Assembly: GCA_016791145.1 (NCBI GenBank) | Contig: JAEUNJ010000254.1 | Location: forward strand, 1-32,183 | Length of the DNA: 32,183 nt | Reading direction: 5' to 3' | From: Rhodocyclaceae bacterium | GTDB taxonomy: Bacteria; Pseudomonadota; Gammaproteobacteria; Burkholderiales; Rhodocyclaceae | In this document: positions 1 to 8,396 of the stretch, in pieces | Layout of the letters: each line of letters starts with the position of its first letter | Position numbering within the stretch: the stretch's first letter is position 1 | Notes under the pieces: model-generated | Told to the model about the DNA's origin: nothing | Database searches by the model: none | What the model saw: the letters and a program-made list of their open reading frames with translations, nothing else | Position numbers and translations under genes: made by a program

Positions 1-1004
1 GCCCAAGCGGCCTCGTATTCCAGCCCGCCCGACGCACCCCAGTACTTCGGGCTGTTGACCACCGAGAAGTGACCCTTGTCGATCTGCGAAACACGGCCGC
101 AGGCGATGGTGCAGCCAAAGCAGGCGGCGTTGGTCACCAGATGGGATTTGCCGTCGGTGGGGCGCTTTTCCGCCATCGCCTCGGCGGAAATCTTGCCCGC
201 GCCTTCAAACTGCACATCCCGGTGGTTGCGGGTCGGCAGGGCTCCGATCTCGTTGATCACGTTCATCAGCACCTGGGTGCCGAACTTGGGCAGGCCCTGG
301 CCAGTGACGGCATTGTCGGCCAGCACCTTCTTAGCCGCCGCGGCGGCCTGCATGAAGGCCTTGAAGTCGCGGATGCCCGTGACGCCCGCGGTCCCGCGGA
401 TGGCCACCGCCTTCAGGTTCTTCGATCCCATCACCGCACCGACGCCGGATCGGCCAGCCGCCCGGTGCAGGTCGTTCACGACGCAGGCGTAGAGCACCTG
501 GTTCTCGCCGGCCCGGCCGATGGAGGCCACACGGATCTGCGGATCATGGTGCGTCTTCTTGATGATCTCCTCGGTATCCCAGCAGGTCTTGCCCCACAGA
601 CCGGAGGCATCGCGCAACTCCGCCTTGTCGTTCTCGATCCACAGGTAGACCGGCTTCGGGGACTTCCCTTCGAAGATCACCATGTCCCAGCCGGCCATCT
701 TCATCTCCGCGCCGAAATGGCCGCCGGAATTGGAGCAGGCGATGGCGTTGGTGAGCGGACCCTTGGTGATGACGGAATAGCGGCCGCCGGTGGAGGCCGC
801 CGTGCCGGTCAGCGGCCCGGTGGCCATGATCAGTTTGTTGGCCGCCGAGAGCGGATCCACCTTGGCATCCACTTCTTCAATGAAATACTTGGTGGCCAGA
901 CCGCGCTGGCCGAGATACTGCTGGGCCCACTCCATGTTGAGGGCCTCGGACTTGCAGGTGCCGTTGCTCAGGTCAACGCGCAGGATTTTTCTTGCCCATC
1001 CCAT
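1..1004 (-). CDS. aorB: Tungsten-containing aldehyde:ferredoxin oxidoreductase, large subunit (partial, C-terminus outside window)
   Basis: The first 334 codons of an AOR-family enzyme, which oxidises aldehydes to carboxylic acids on a tungsten-bis-pterin centre in the cytoplasm. The start ATG follows a perfect AGGAGG, and the stop of aorA lies just upstream, so the two are co-translated. The N-terminal domain shows the GRYSVITKGP and SNSGGHFGAEMKMAGWD segments of the pterin-binding beta-fold. Further on is AGRSGVGAVMGSKNLKAVA, a family hallmark, and C295-x2-C298-x3-C302, the first three ligands of the [4Fe-4S] cluster; the fourth ligand would lie beyond the window edge. The order ferredoxin gene then AOR gene matches the aorAB genes of Aromatoleum-type bacteria. 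Whether a FAD subunit (aorC) follows cannot be seen. The adjacent alcohol dehydrogenase suggests the substrate is an aldehyde made from an alcohol (inference). Confidence 0.93.
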   Translation of the reverse strand, partial: MGWARKILRVDLSNGTCKSEALNMEWAQQYLGQRGLATKYFIEEVDAKVDPLSAANKLIMATGPLTGTAASTGGRYSVITKGPLTNAIACSNSGGHFGAEMKMAGWDMVIFEGKSPKPVYLWIENDKAELRDASGLWGKTCWDTEEIIKKTHHDPQIRVASIGRAGENQVLYACVVNDLHRAAGRSGVGAVMGSKNLKAVAIRGTAGVTGIRDFKAFMQAAAAAKKVLADNAVTGQGLPKFGTQVLMNVINEIGALPTRNHRDVQFEGAGKISAEAMAEKRPTDGKSHLVTNAACFGCTIACGRVSQIDKGHFSVVNSPKYWGASGGLEYEAAW

Positions 1005-1018
1005 TTTCTATCCTCCTA

Positions 1019-1498
1019 TCAGGCGCCGGCGCTGGCTTGGGTATCGGTCTTGGCGGCCCACTGGCGCATCTTGTCCAGGCCGGTCCAGTCCGCATCCACG
1101 TAGGTGATGGCCCCCGTCGGGCAGGCCGTGGCGCAGGCGGGATCTCCGCCGCAGAGGTCGCACTTCTGGACCTTGCCCGTGTCGTGGACGTAGTTCACCG
1201 TTCCGAAGGGGCAGGCGATGGTGCAGACCTTGCAGCCCACGCAGGTGTCCGCGAACACCACCTTGGCGCCGGTGGCGGCATCGACCTTGATCGCTTCCAC
1301 CGGACAGGCATGCAGGCACCACGCGTCGGCGCACTGGGTGCAGGTATAGGGGACCTTCCTGCCCTCGTGCTCGAAGCTGAATACCTTGATCCGGGATTTC
1401 GAGATGTTGAACATCCCGTAGTTTTCATACGAGCACGCCATCTCGCACTGCAGACACCCCGTGCATTTGTTGGCGTCAATATGCAACGATTTTTGCAT
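1019..1498 (-). CDS. aorA: Four-cluster ferredoxin-like subunit of tungsten aldehyde oxidoreductase
   Basis: A 159-residue iron-sulfur protein with four cysteine groups: CTGCLQCEMAC, CTQCADAWCLHAC, CVGCKVCTIAC and CDLCGGDPACATAC. Each ends in C or CP, which gives 16 ligands for four [4Fe-4S] clusters. It should carry electrons from AorB to the FAD subunit or on to ferredoxin/NAD. In the Aromatoleum enzyme the AorA subunit polymerises into an electron-conducting filament decorated with AorB (established knowledge). The frame is open 15 codons further upstream, but only the ATG at 1498 has a good ribosome site (GGAGG, 8 nt away), so I chose that start. The stop is TGA and the AGGAGG of aorB follows within a few bases. 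A strong sigma-54 promoter lies about 114 bp upstream. Confidence 0.93.
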   Translation of the reverse strand: MQKSLHIDANKCTGCLQCEMACSYENYGMFNISKSRIKVFSFEHEGRKVPYTCTQCADAWCLHACPVEAIKVDAATGAKVVFADTCVGCKVCTIACPFGTVNYVHDTGKVQKCDLCGGDPACATACPTGAITYVDADWTGLDKMRQWAAKTDTQASAGA

Positions 1499-1611
1499 AG
1501 CCCCAGCCTCCGTTATTGTTTGTGGCGCAGTTTGAACCTGCACCGATTGCGATTACACCTCGTTGCCGTCTGCCCTGCCTGGACAAGCAGCCGATAACAC
1601 TATACATCTGA

Positions 1612-1628
1612 AGCAAATCACGGGCCAA
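1612..1628 (-). promoter_or_regulatory. Sigma-54 (-24/-12) promoter of aorAB
   Basis: On the minus strand the site reads TTGGCCCG-TGAT-TTGCT, against the RpoN consensus YTGGCACG-N4-TTGCW. The invariant GG and GC are present at the exact required spacing, and only one core base differs (C for A). Transcription would start around 1600 and give a leader of about 100 nt before aorA. The AcoR-type sigma-54 activator encoded 2 kb away is the obvious partner (inference). Confidence 0.8.
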
Positions 1629-1645
1629 GGCCATTCCCGCGGTCA

Positions 1646-1693
1646 CGATTTCAAAATCGAATGCCGCCCTTGATCCCGATGGTCAATATTGAC
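1646..1693. promoter_or_regulatory. Two palindromes upstream of the aorA sigma-54 promoter (candidate activator sites)
   Basis: Two perfect palindromes lie in the 1499-1715 gap: CGATTTCAAAATCG-type arms at 1646-1659 (6-bp arms, 2-bp spacer) and GTCAATATTGAC at 1682-1693 (6-bp arms, no spacer). They sit about 20 and 55 bp upstream of the -24 element, the second being where enhancer-binding activators of sigma-54 usually bind. The motif GTCACGAT at 1643-1650 recurs as TGTCACGAT at 3713, upstream of the next sigma-54 promoter. Role is inferred from position only. Confidence 0.45.
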
Positions 1694-1715
1694 ACATCTG
1701 CGCTGCGTTGGTGCA

Positions 1716-2669
1716 TCAACGGATCGTGACACCCCACGGAAGCTCCCCCACCTTCACGTCCTTCAGCCGGGCAAGGCGGCGGGCATCCACCACCGTGACC
1801 GCGTGGGACCGGCCAGCCGCCACGTAGAGTTTTGCGCCGTCGGGGGTCACCGCCATGTTCCAGGGCCGCTGGCCCACGGGCACGGTACCCACCACCTCGT
1901 CCTTCCCGGTGTCGATGGCCATGACGCTGGCCTCGCCGCCGTTGGACACGAAGACCCGGCTGCCGTCCGGGGCCATGGCGATCCCGTTCGCCCGCTTCCC
2001 TGCCGGGATGATCGCTTTGACCGTCCGGCTTGCCACATCGACGGCATAGACCTTGTCGGCGAGTTCGCAGGCCACGTAGGCCTTGCGCCCGTCGGGGGTG
2101 AAGGCGATGCCCCGGGGACGTTCGCCCACCTTGACCGACCCGACCTGGGTCCTGGCCGCGACATCCACCACGTCCACCGTATCCGCATCCTCGGCGCTGA
2201 CGAACAGCCAGCGGCCATCCGGACTGAAGACGGCATGTTCGGGATTCTTCCCGGCGGTCCGGACCGAGAACTCGGGCTTGCCCCTCCCCGTGTCCACGAA
2301 CTGCACGGAATTGCTCACCTCGACGGCGGCGACCACCCATCGCCCGTCCGGAGACATGCCGAGTCCCTCCGGCGACTCTCCCAGGTCCACCTGGCCGGCC
2401 AGCTTTCGCGTGGCGAGATCGACGATGGCCAGCCGGTTGCCCTTCTGCTCGCTGACGAACAGGGTCTTCCCGTCCGGCGACACGGCGATGCCCCGGGGCT
2501 TGCCGCCAACGGGGATTGCCCCCACCACCTCGTCGCTCGCGGTGTCGATGACCGACACCGTTCCGGTCCCCTCGTTCGGCACGTAGGCGAAGGGCTCCGC
2601 CCGCAGGGACGACGCCGCCGCGCCCAGCGCCAGGGCGACCACCGGCCACACCATCCGCATGCTTGCCAT
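1716..2669 (-). CDS. Quinoprotein-associated YVTN beta-propeller protein
   Basis: A 317-residue exported protein made of about seven 40-residue blades. Each repeats the pattern (Y/F)V-x-(N/S)-x4-(V)-x-V(I/V)D, then V-x-(V)G-x-(K/R)PxG(I)A-x-(S/T)PDG. It begins MASMRMVWPVVALALGAAAS, a signal peptide with a likely cut before EPFAYV, so it works in the periplasm. The start overlaps the stop of the upstream binding-protein gene by one base (TGATG), which indicates translational coupling; a longer frame upstream is only read-through over that gene. Proteins of this type are catalogued as 'PQQ-dependent catabolism-associated beta-propeller' and occur next to PQQ alcohol dehydrogenases, but no activity is known. 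A structural or scaffold role is a guess. Confidence 0.85.
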   Translation of the reverse strand: MASMRMVWPVVALALGAAASSLRAEPFAYVPNEGTGTVSVIDTASDEVVGAIPVGGKPRGIAVSPDGKTLFVSEQKGNRLAIVDLATRKLAGQVDLGESPEGLGMSPDGRWVVAAVEVSNSVQFVDTGRGKPEFSVRTAGKNPEHAVFSPDGRWLFVSAEDADTVDVVDVAARTQVGSVKVGERPRGIAFTPDGRKAYVACELADKVYAVDVASRTVKAIIPAGKRANGIAMAPDGSRVFVSNGGEASVMAIDTGKDEVVGTVPVGQRPWNMAVTPDGAKLYVAAGRSHAVTVVDARRLARLKDVKVGELPWGVTIR

Positions 2670-3481
2670 CACAACGGCCTCAGCCGCTTCACGTGATGGG
2701 CCTCGAACATCCGGTCGAGGGCCCCTTCGCCGTCGAGCTCGTTCAGCGCCTGCTGCAGGGCCCGCGCCAGTTCCTTGAAATCGGCCTTCACCGCCATCCC
2801 GACGACCCACCCGGCCTGCGGCAGGCCGGGGAGCGGCGGATTGCCCATCCGGTAGTTCTTCCAATCCCCGGCCATGGCGCCTTCCAGCTGGCTGCGCATG
2901 CCCACCACGGCGCTGACGCCACCCTGGCGCATCGTCTTGATGGCCTCGCCTACGGAGTGGAAGTGCCTGACGTTGTTCCGCAGCTTGCCGTTCTCGACCG
3001 CGAGCAGGGCGATGGACCCGATGGAATCGCCTTCGGCGCCGATCATGTGCCCCACCAGGGGCGACAGGGTTTCGCAGGAATCGATCCTGGCGTGGTCCCA
3101 GGCGATCTGCAGCGTTTCCCGGAAATAGGGCGCGAAGATCGCCACCTGCTTGTTCCGTTCCATGAAGACCTTGTCCACCGGCACGTGGAGCATCACGTCG
3201 GCGGGACCGTAGCCCAGGTAATGGCCCTTCCAGACCATGTTCCGCAGGTCGTCCTCCATGTTCTCCCCGGCCTCGAAAGGCAGCAGGGACAGTTTGACGC
3301 CCAGCTTCTCCGCCAGGCGCCGCGCCAGGTCCACCTCGATGCCGCGTCCCTCGTCGTTGAAGGGTGCGAACTCCTTGTACACCGCCACCTTCAGGACCCC
3401 GCTAGACCGGACCTCGGCCAGGTCCCGGGCCCCGGCAGCCCCGGTCACCAGCGCCAGAATGATCAACCACACGTGTCTCAC
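2669..3481 (-). CDS. Quinoprotein dehydrogenase-associated periplasmic binding protein (MxaJ/XoxJ-like)
   Basis: About 270 residues with the solute-binding protein family 3 fold. It has a signal peptide (MRHVWLIILALVTGAAGA), then RSSGVLKVAVYKEFAPFNDEGRGIEVDLARRLAEKLGVKL, typical of the first lobe. No permease or ATPase gene is nearby. Together with the location this points to the family called 'quinoprotein dehydrogenase-associated probable ABC transporter substrate-binding protein', whose relatives MxaJ and XoxJ interact with methanol dehydrogenases instead of feeding a transporter. I chose the GTG at 3481 because AGGAGG lies 9 nt before it. An in-frame ATG at 3502 has no ribosome site, and a CGGACG/CGTCCG hairpin (3504-3519) sits directly upstream of it. 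The gene is coupled to the downstream beta-propeller gene by TGATG and preceded by a sigma-54 site. Confidence 0.83.
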   Translation of the reverse strand: MRHVWLIILALVTGAAGARDLAEVRSSGVLKVAVYKEFAPFNDEGRGIEVDLARRLAEKLGVKLSLLPFEAGENMEDDLRNMVWKGHYLGYGPADVMLHVPVDKVFMERNKQVAIFAPYFRETLQIAWDHARIDSCETLSPLVGHMIGAEGDSIGSIALLAVENGKLRNNVRHFHSVGEAIKTMRQGGVSAVVGMRSQLEGAMAGDWKNYRMGNPPLPGLPQAGWVVGMAVKADFKELARALQQALNELDGEGALDRMFEAHHVKRLRPL

Positions 3482-3656
3482 CGTGATGCTCCTCCTCGTC
3501 ATTCGGACGATACCGTCCGGTCCATGCGCCCGTTTCGGCGGCCTGCATGCGCAGACCTTCCCGGCCGCCCTTGGTTCCCGTGCCATTCGCGGCCAGCGGA
3601 TCCCGCGGCCTCCGTCGCAAAGGTGCACCCGCGGCCTGCAAGAGACGATCACCGCA

Positions 3657-3673
3657 AGCAATCGATGTGCCCA
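3657..3673 (-). promoter_or_regulatory. Sigma-54 (-24/-12) promoter of the binding protein / beta-propeller operon
   Basis: The minus strand reads TGGGCACA-TCGA-TTGCT. GG and GC of the RpoN consensus are at the correct spacing, with GGCAC and TTGCT intact. It would give a leader of roughly 165 nt. It lies in the divergent region shared with the sigma-54 activator gene. Confidence 0.7.
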
Positions 3674-3712
3674 ATATTGAGATCTCGATCATCGGAGAAA
3701 ACGTCGAGACCT

Positions 3713-3729
3713 TGTCACGATATCGGACG
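3713..3729. promoter_or_regulatory. Candidate upstream activator site (TGTCAC-N7-GAC)
   Basis: TGTCACGATATCGGACG lies about 50 bp upstream of the -24 element at 3671 and in front of the activator gene itself. The same arrangement, TGTCAC-N7-GACA, occurs at 16253-16271 upstream of the alcohol dehydrogenase promoter. The rest of the 3503-3856 gap shows no gene; its translated frames have irregular third-base composition. Confidence 0.4.
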
Positions 3730-3856
3730 CCATCACCTCAAGATTGCGTCAATTCGCGACAATCACTAGACTACCCCCTCCGCAATGGACTCCGCGCGAC
3801 GGCATCGTACCGCCGCAGGCCGCTTCGAGCCGGGAGTTCCGCAGGAGGAGAGCCCC

Positions 3857-5911
3857 ATGAGACAACTCGATGGCGACAGCGTCGCGGCTGCCCGGACTGC
3901 CCACAAACTGATGCGTGACGACGGCACCCCGCCGGCGGGCGTGGTGGATTCCCTGGTGGCATCATCCTGGGAGCGTTGCCGGGCCTTCGGCCTGGGCGAG
4001 GATGCGCGGCCCAACTACGACCCGCTTCCCCATGACATCCTCGACACGGAGCGCGAGGCCAACCGGCGCCTCATCCAGCATGCCCGTCCCGTGATGGAGG
4101 CATTGCGGGAGAAGATCGTCAATACGGAAAGCATGGTGGTGCTCACGGACATCCAGGGTCTGATCCTGCATTCCCTGGGCGACGATGACTTCCTCGAGAG
4201 GGCGGAAAAGGTCGCCCTGCGGCCGGGAGTCGTCTGGTCCGAGGCCTGCAAGGGCACCAATGCCGTGGGGACCGCGCTGACCGAGGAGGCACCGGTCATC
4301 ATCCACGGTCCGGAACACTTCCTTACCGCCAACCACATCCTTACCTGCTCCGCGGTCCCCATCGCGGACCACCTTGGGAAGACCGTGGGATGTCTCGATG
4401 TGTCGGGCGACTGGCGAAGCTACCAGCGCCACACGATGGCCCTGGTCCACATGTCGGGCCAATTGATCGAGAACCACCTGTTCGAGACCGGCTTCCCGGA
4501 CGCCATCGTTCTGCGCTTGCATGGCAGCCCGGAGGCGGTGGGCACCCTGTGCCAGGGCATGGTGGCCGTCGCGCCGGAAGGCGGCATGCTGTCCGCCAAC
4601 AGAAGTGCCCTCTACATGCTGGGCATGGGCCTGCCGGGCCTGCGCTGCCATACCTTCCTCTCCCTGTTCGGGCAGCCCGTCTCGACGCTGTTCGAGCACG
4701 CGCGCCGCGAGCCGGACGGGCTGCTGCCCCTCGTTACCTTCAACGGCACCCGCGTCTTCGCCCAGGTCGCCCTGGGAAACCGCCTGCGCAAGGCCTGTCA
4801 ACCCATGATCCACATGGCGATCGAGGACAGCCCGGCCGGTGGCGGCCAGCGCGGGGCCGCCATCGACACCGGGGCCTCGGCCGGAAAGATCCGCGCCCTG
4901 GCCGCGGGGGCCGACGTGCGCAGGCCGGCGGGCGCCCCGGCCGCATCGCTCGGCGCGCTCGAATCCCTGAAGACCGGGGACGCGCAGGTCGAGGCGGCCA
5001 TCACGAAGCTGCAGCGGGTGGTGGGTCGGGACATCGCGGTCCTCATCCAGGGCGAGACCGGGACCGGCAAGGAACTGGTGGCGCGCGCGCTCCACGCGGA
5101 TTCACCCCGGCGCAGCGGCCCCTTCGTCGCGGTGAACTGCGCCTCCATTCCGGATGGCTTGATCGAGTCCGAGCTCTTCGGCTACGAGGACGGCGCGTTT
5201 ACCGGAGCGCGAAAGAAAGGCGCCATCGGCAAGATCATGCTGGCCAACGGCGGCACCCTGTTCCTGGACGAAATCGGGGACATGCCCATGAACCTCCAGG
5301 CCCGGCTCCTGCGCGTCCTCCAGGAGCGGGTCGTGGTGCCCCTGGGGAGCACGAAGGCTTATCCGCTCGACGCATCCATCATCTGCGCGACCAACCGCCG
5401 GGTCAAGGACCGCATCGCCGAAGGCCAGTTCCGCGAGGATCTCTATTACCGCCTGAACGGCCTGCTGGTGAAGCTGCCTCCCCTGCGGGAACGCACCGAT
5501 CTGCCCGCCGTCGTCGCCAGCATCATCCGCGAGGAGCTCCGGCTGCCGCAGTTGCGCGTCTCGGATGCCGTCCTGGCCATGTTCCGCAACCATCCCTGGC
5601 CGGGCAACCTGCGCCAGCTTTCGAACCTCCTGCGCACCGCGGCGGTCATGACCGGCCCCGACCAGGTGATCCGCGAGGAACACCTGCCCGACGACTTCCT
5701 CGATGACATGACCGCGATCCCGGCGGGCTCAGCGGAAATGCCCGCCCCGGCAGTCCAGGCCCCCGGCGGACTAGCCGCCCGCCGTTTGGAGGAACTGGAA
5801 CTGTCGGCGATCCAGCAGGCGCTCGCCGAAACCGGGGGCAACGTTTCCGAGGCGTCGCGCAGGCTCGGCATCAGCCGGAACACGATCTACCGCAAGCTGC
5901 GCGGCAACTGA
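3857..5911 (+). CDS. AcoR-type sigma-54-dependent transcriptional activator
   Basis: A 684-residue enhancer-binding protein with three parts. Residues about 60-205 are a GAF-type sensor with the AcoR-like stretch CKGTNAVGTAL...GPEHF. Residues about 375-610 are the AAA+ domain: Walker A GETGTGKE near 398, the sigma-54 contact loop GAFTGA near 446, Walker B GGTLFLDEIGDM, and the RLNGLLVKLPPLRER and NHPWPGNLRQL segments. The C-terminus is a Fis-type helix-turn-helix (NVSEASRRLGISRNTIYRKL). The ATG at 3857 has AGGAGG 7 nt upstream; the frame extends 24 codons further without a ribosome site. Relatives control acetoin and alcohol catabolism. Three sigma-54 promoters in this window, before aorA, the binding-protein operon and the PQQ dehydrogenase, are its likely targets (inference). 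The effector is unknown. Confidence 0.93.
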   Translation: MRQLDGDSVAAARTAHKLMRDDGTPPAGVVDSLVASSWERCRAFGLGEDARPNYDPLPHDILDTEREANRRLIQHARPVMEALREKIVNTESMVVLTDIQGLILHSLGDDDFLERAEKVALRPGVVWSEACKGTNAVGTALTEEAPVIIHGPEHFLTANHILTCSAVPIADHLGKTVGCLDVSGDWRSYQRHTMALVHMSGQLIENHLFETGFPDAIVLRLHGSPEAVGTLCQGMVAVAPEGGMLSANRSALYMLGMGLPGLRCHTFLSLFGQPVSTLFEHARREPDGLLPLVTFNGTRVFAQVALGNRLRKACQPMIHMAIEDSPAGGGQRGAAIDTGASAGKIRALAAGADVRRPAGAPAASLGALESLKTGDAQVEAAITKLQRVVGRDIAVLIQGETGTGKELVARALHADSPRRSGPFVAVNCASIPDGLIESELFGYEDGAFTGARKKGAIGKIMLANGGTLFLDEIGDMPMNLQARLLRVLQERVVVPLGSTKAYPLDASIICATNRRVKDRIAEGQFREDLYYRLNGLLVKLPPLRERTDLPAVVASIIREELRLPQLRVSDAVLAMFRNHPWPGNLRQLSNLLRTAAVMTGPDQVIREEHLPDDFLDDMTAIPAGSAEMPAPAVQAPGGLAARRLEELELSAIQQALAETGGNVSEASRRLGISRNTIYRKLRGN

Positions 5912-5928
5912 CCGCGCCGGCCGACCGT

Positions 5929-8274
5929 TCAAGCGCCGCCGAAGCGGTGGCGCACACCGATCCATAGGCTGCGGGGGGCCCCCGGCGCCACGAAGGTTTC
6001 CCGCGCCCAACCGTCCGAATTGGTCAGGAAGGCCCCGGAACGCCCAAACGGGTTCTCGGCCAGGGCGCCCCCCGTCGAATACCGCCGGTCGAAGAGGTTG
6101 CCGACGCGGCCGAAGAACTCCCAGCCGCCTCCCAGGTCGGCACGCGCGCTGAGGTTCACGACGGCGTAACCGGCGACCTGCCCGGCGCCGAGGAAGGTCC
6201 GGGCCACCCCGTTCACGTCCGCATGGGTCCCGGCCTGATGCGCGTTGTTCTCGTTGCCCCGCACGTACTGGCTCGATAGGGCCTGCACCTCGGCGGCGAT
6301 GGTCCAACCACCGGCGGCGCGGTAGGAAACGCCCAGCTTGAGGTTGTGGGCCGGCACTCCGGGCATGCGATTCCCCGGAGACACGGCGATCAGGTCGTCG
6401 CCCGTCCCCGAGCCGTCCGCCGGCGTGCAGACCGTCGATGCGCCGCGGGAACTGTTGTTTTCGGCGAGCAGGCATGCGGCCGTCCGGAAGGTCGCCAGCG
6501 TGTGGGTGTAGCCGGCACGCCACTCCCAGGGGCCGCGGCCGCCGGAGAGGCCGGCCTCCAGGCCCCGCCGGCGGGTCTTCCCGAAATTCGTGAAGTAGCC
6601 GGCACTGGTCGTCGTGCCGACGAAGAGGATGTCGTCGGTCGAGTCGGTCTGGAAGAAGCCCGCGTTCCAACGCGTGGCGCCGCCACCGCGGACCCCCAGC
6701 TCCATCGTCCGCGCGACGACCTGGCGAAGGGGCGGATCGGACGCCATGGCGTTGGGCAGCGTGCAGGGATTGGCCGGGTCGGCACAGCCCAGCTCGATCG
6801 GCGTCGGGGCCCGGCTCCCCTGCGAGATGCCGCCATAGAGGGTCGTCGCTTCCCCGATCCGGCGGGTGATCCCGACGGCCGGATTCAGTTTCGTGAACAG
6901 GTGGTCGCCGTTCATGGCCGGTGCCGTCGGACCGGTATCGCGCAACGTCAGGTGGGTGCGGTTCCAGCGCGCGGAAACCGAGAGGTGCGTGGCGGAATCC
7001 AGCGTGACCGTGTCCGCGAGGAAGAGTCCCAGGGTGCCGGAACGACCCTGCAGGCTGTTCTCCAGAATCTCCGCGCCCGTCTCGAGGACCCCGCGCGCAG
7101 CATCGAAGGTCCCGGTCTGGCTCGTTTGCCGGAAACCGCTGCGGTAGGCGTCGTAGGAGGTGCCGGCCAGCCACTGGTGATCCCCGGCGGAAGCGCTCCA
7201 CTGCAGGGCGACACCGCGGCCGGACTGGGTGGTCGCCGTCCGGTTGGCGGATGCCGTATCGACATTGAATCCGAGGCCGCCGTTCGCACCGGTCTCGCCA
7301 TCGTTGGCGCCTCCCTCGAAATTGTCGTTGGCATCGCCGTTCAGCGTCCGCGACCGTCCATCGCGGTAATACAGCGTCGCGGACAGTTGCGAATGGGCAG
7401 ACAGGAACAGGCTGCCACTCACGTTGATCATGCCGACCCGGTTGCGCGTGTTGTCGGGCCGGGTGAAGATGGCGCTGCGACGGGCGGCGAGCATCGTAGC
7501 GGGGACCAGTCCGTTGCCGATGAGGTTCGTGTCGGCGCCGGTGAGGCTCACCTCGAACTCCCCCAGGGAGCCGCGCCGGCCGAGCTTCGCGAACACCTGG
7601 GTGCCGTCCGATGGCGAATGGTCGCGCCACCCGTCCTCGCGGGTCCACGCGCCCGCCACATAGAGATGCGCATCCTCCCCGTCCACGCGCCCATACTCGA
7701 TTTCGACGGACCGGCGTCCGTGGTTCCCGGCGGCGACCTCCGCCTCGGCACCGGGGTGGGTGTCGCCGCTCTTCGTCCGGAATACGATCGCGCCGCCGAG
7801 GGTATTGAGGCCGAACAGCGGATTCGAGCCCGGCACCACGGTGACGCCCGCCAGCGCCCGGACGGGCACCAGGTCCCACAGCACCACGTCACCGAACGGC
7901 TCGTTGATCCGCACCCCGTCCTGGAACACGGAAAGGCCCTGCGGGGTACCGAGCAGCGGCGACGCCGAGAAGCCGCGATAGCTGACGTCCGTCTGGAGGG
8001 CATTGCCCTGGTAGTCGTTCACGTGGATGCCGGGCAGATGACCCGACATCAGTTCCGGCAGTTGCGCGCCCGGCGCCGAACCGCGCATCGCCGTAACGTC
8101 CGCGACGGCGAGGTTGGCGGGGATCTGGTCCTTGGGAACGCCGAAACCGGGCAGCGGAGTGGGCGCCGTGACGAGCACCGCCGGCATGGATTGGCTGACC
8201 TGGGACGCGGCGGGAAAGGATGCGAAGCCGAGCAGGCACGCGGTCGTGAACTGGGTGGCGCGGACGATCCTCAT
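5929..8274 (-). CDS. TonB-dependent outer-membrane receptor, ligand unknown
   Basis: About 781 residues: signal peptide (MRIVRATQFTTACLLGFASFPAAS), plug domain with the hallmark GVRINEPFGDVVLWDLVPV...GSNPLFGLNTLGGAIVFRTKSG, then a 22-strand-type beta-barrel ending in RHRFGGA. The ATG at 8274 begins the signal peptide; the frame extends 88 codons upstream through the intergenic region, which I reject. It is convergent with the sigma-54 activator, only 17 bp away and with no terminator visible. The location beside a lanthanide-type PQQ dehydrogenase makes uptake of a lanthanide-chelator complex (as for LutH in methylotrophs) an attractive idea. Nothing in the sequence proves the ligand, and iron-siderophore or cofactor uptake is equally possible. 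Confidence 0.9.
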   Translation of the reverse strand: MRIVRATQFTTACLLGFASFPAASQVSQSMPAVLVTAPTPLPGFGVPKDQIPANLAVADVTAMRGSAPGAQLPELMSGHLPGIHVNDYQGNALQTDVSYRGFSASPLLGTPQGLSVFQDGVRINEPFGDVVLWDLVPVRALAGVTVVPGSNPLFGLNTLGGAIVFRTKSGDTHPGAEAEVAAGNHGRRSVEIEYGRVDGEDAHLYVAGAWTREDGWRDHSPSDGTQVFAKLGRRGSLGEFEVSLTGADTNLIGNGLVPATMLAARRSAIFTRPDNTRNRVGMINVSGSLFLSAHSQLSATLYYRDGRSRTLNGDANDNFEGGANDGETGANGGLGFNVDTASANRTATTQSGRGVALQWSASAGDHQWLAGTSYDAYRSGFRQTSQTGTFDAARGVLETGAEILENSLQGRSGTLGLFLADTVTLDSATHLSVSARWNRTHLTLRDTGPTAPAMNGDHLFTKLNPAVGITRRIGEATTLYGGISQGSRAPTPIELGCADPANPCTLPNAMASDPPLRQVVARTMELGVRGGGATRWNAGFFQTDSTDDILFVGTTTSAGYFTNFGKTRRRGLEAGLSGGRGPWEWRAGYTHTLATFRTAACLLAENNSSRGASTVCTPADGSGTGDDLIAVSPGNRMPGVPAHNLKLGVSYRAAGGWTIAAEVQALSSQYVRGNENNAHQAGTHADVNGVARTFLGAGQVAGYAVVNLSARADLGGGWEFFGRVGNLFDRRYSTGGALAENPFGRSGAFLTNSDGWARETFVAPGAPRSLWIGVRHRFGGA

Positions 8275-8345
8275 CGGTTCGGTTCCTGGATGCTGGACGG
8301 GGACTGCGCGCCGGACCCCGCCGCCGCACACGGAACGCGAACTTA

Positions 8346-8389
8346 TCAGGACGGGACCGCGGCCGTCCCGGGAAACTTTCCCGACCTGA
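8346..8389. promoter_or_regulatory. Nested inverted repeats between the receptor and response-regulator genes
   Basis: The outer arms TCAGGACGGGA (8346-8356) and TCCCGACCTGA (8379-8389) pair at 10 of 11 positions. Inside lie CGGGAC/GTCCCG (8352-8370) and the palindrome GGGAAA-C-TTTCCC (8370-8382). No T-run follows on either strand, so a regulatory site for the receptor gene, or a weak terminator for the regulator genes, are both possible. The GGGA...TCCC core resembles the sites before mtoX. Confidence 0.4.
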
Positions 8390-8396
8390 ACCGCAA

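Noticed and set aside
69..1103. A long plus-strand open frame opposite the AOR gene
   Set aside because: It is a high-GC shadow of aorB, with no ribosome site and no recognisable domain; the minus strand encodes a clear AOR.
3617..3632. A second possible sigma-54 site upstream of the binding-protein gene
   Set aside because: Only the GG and GC dinucleotides match; the surrounding bases do not, and a much better site lies at 3657-3673.
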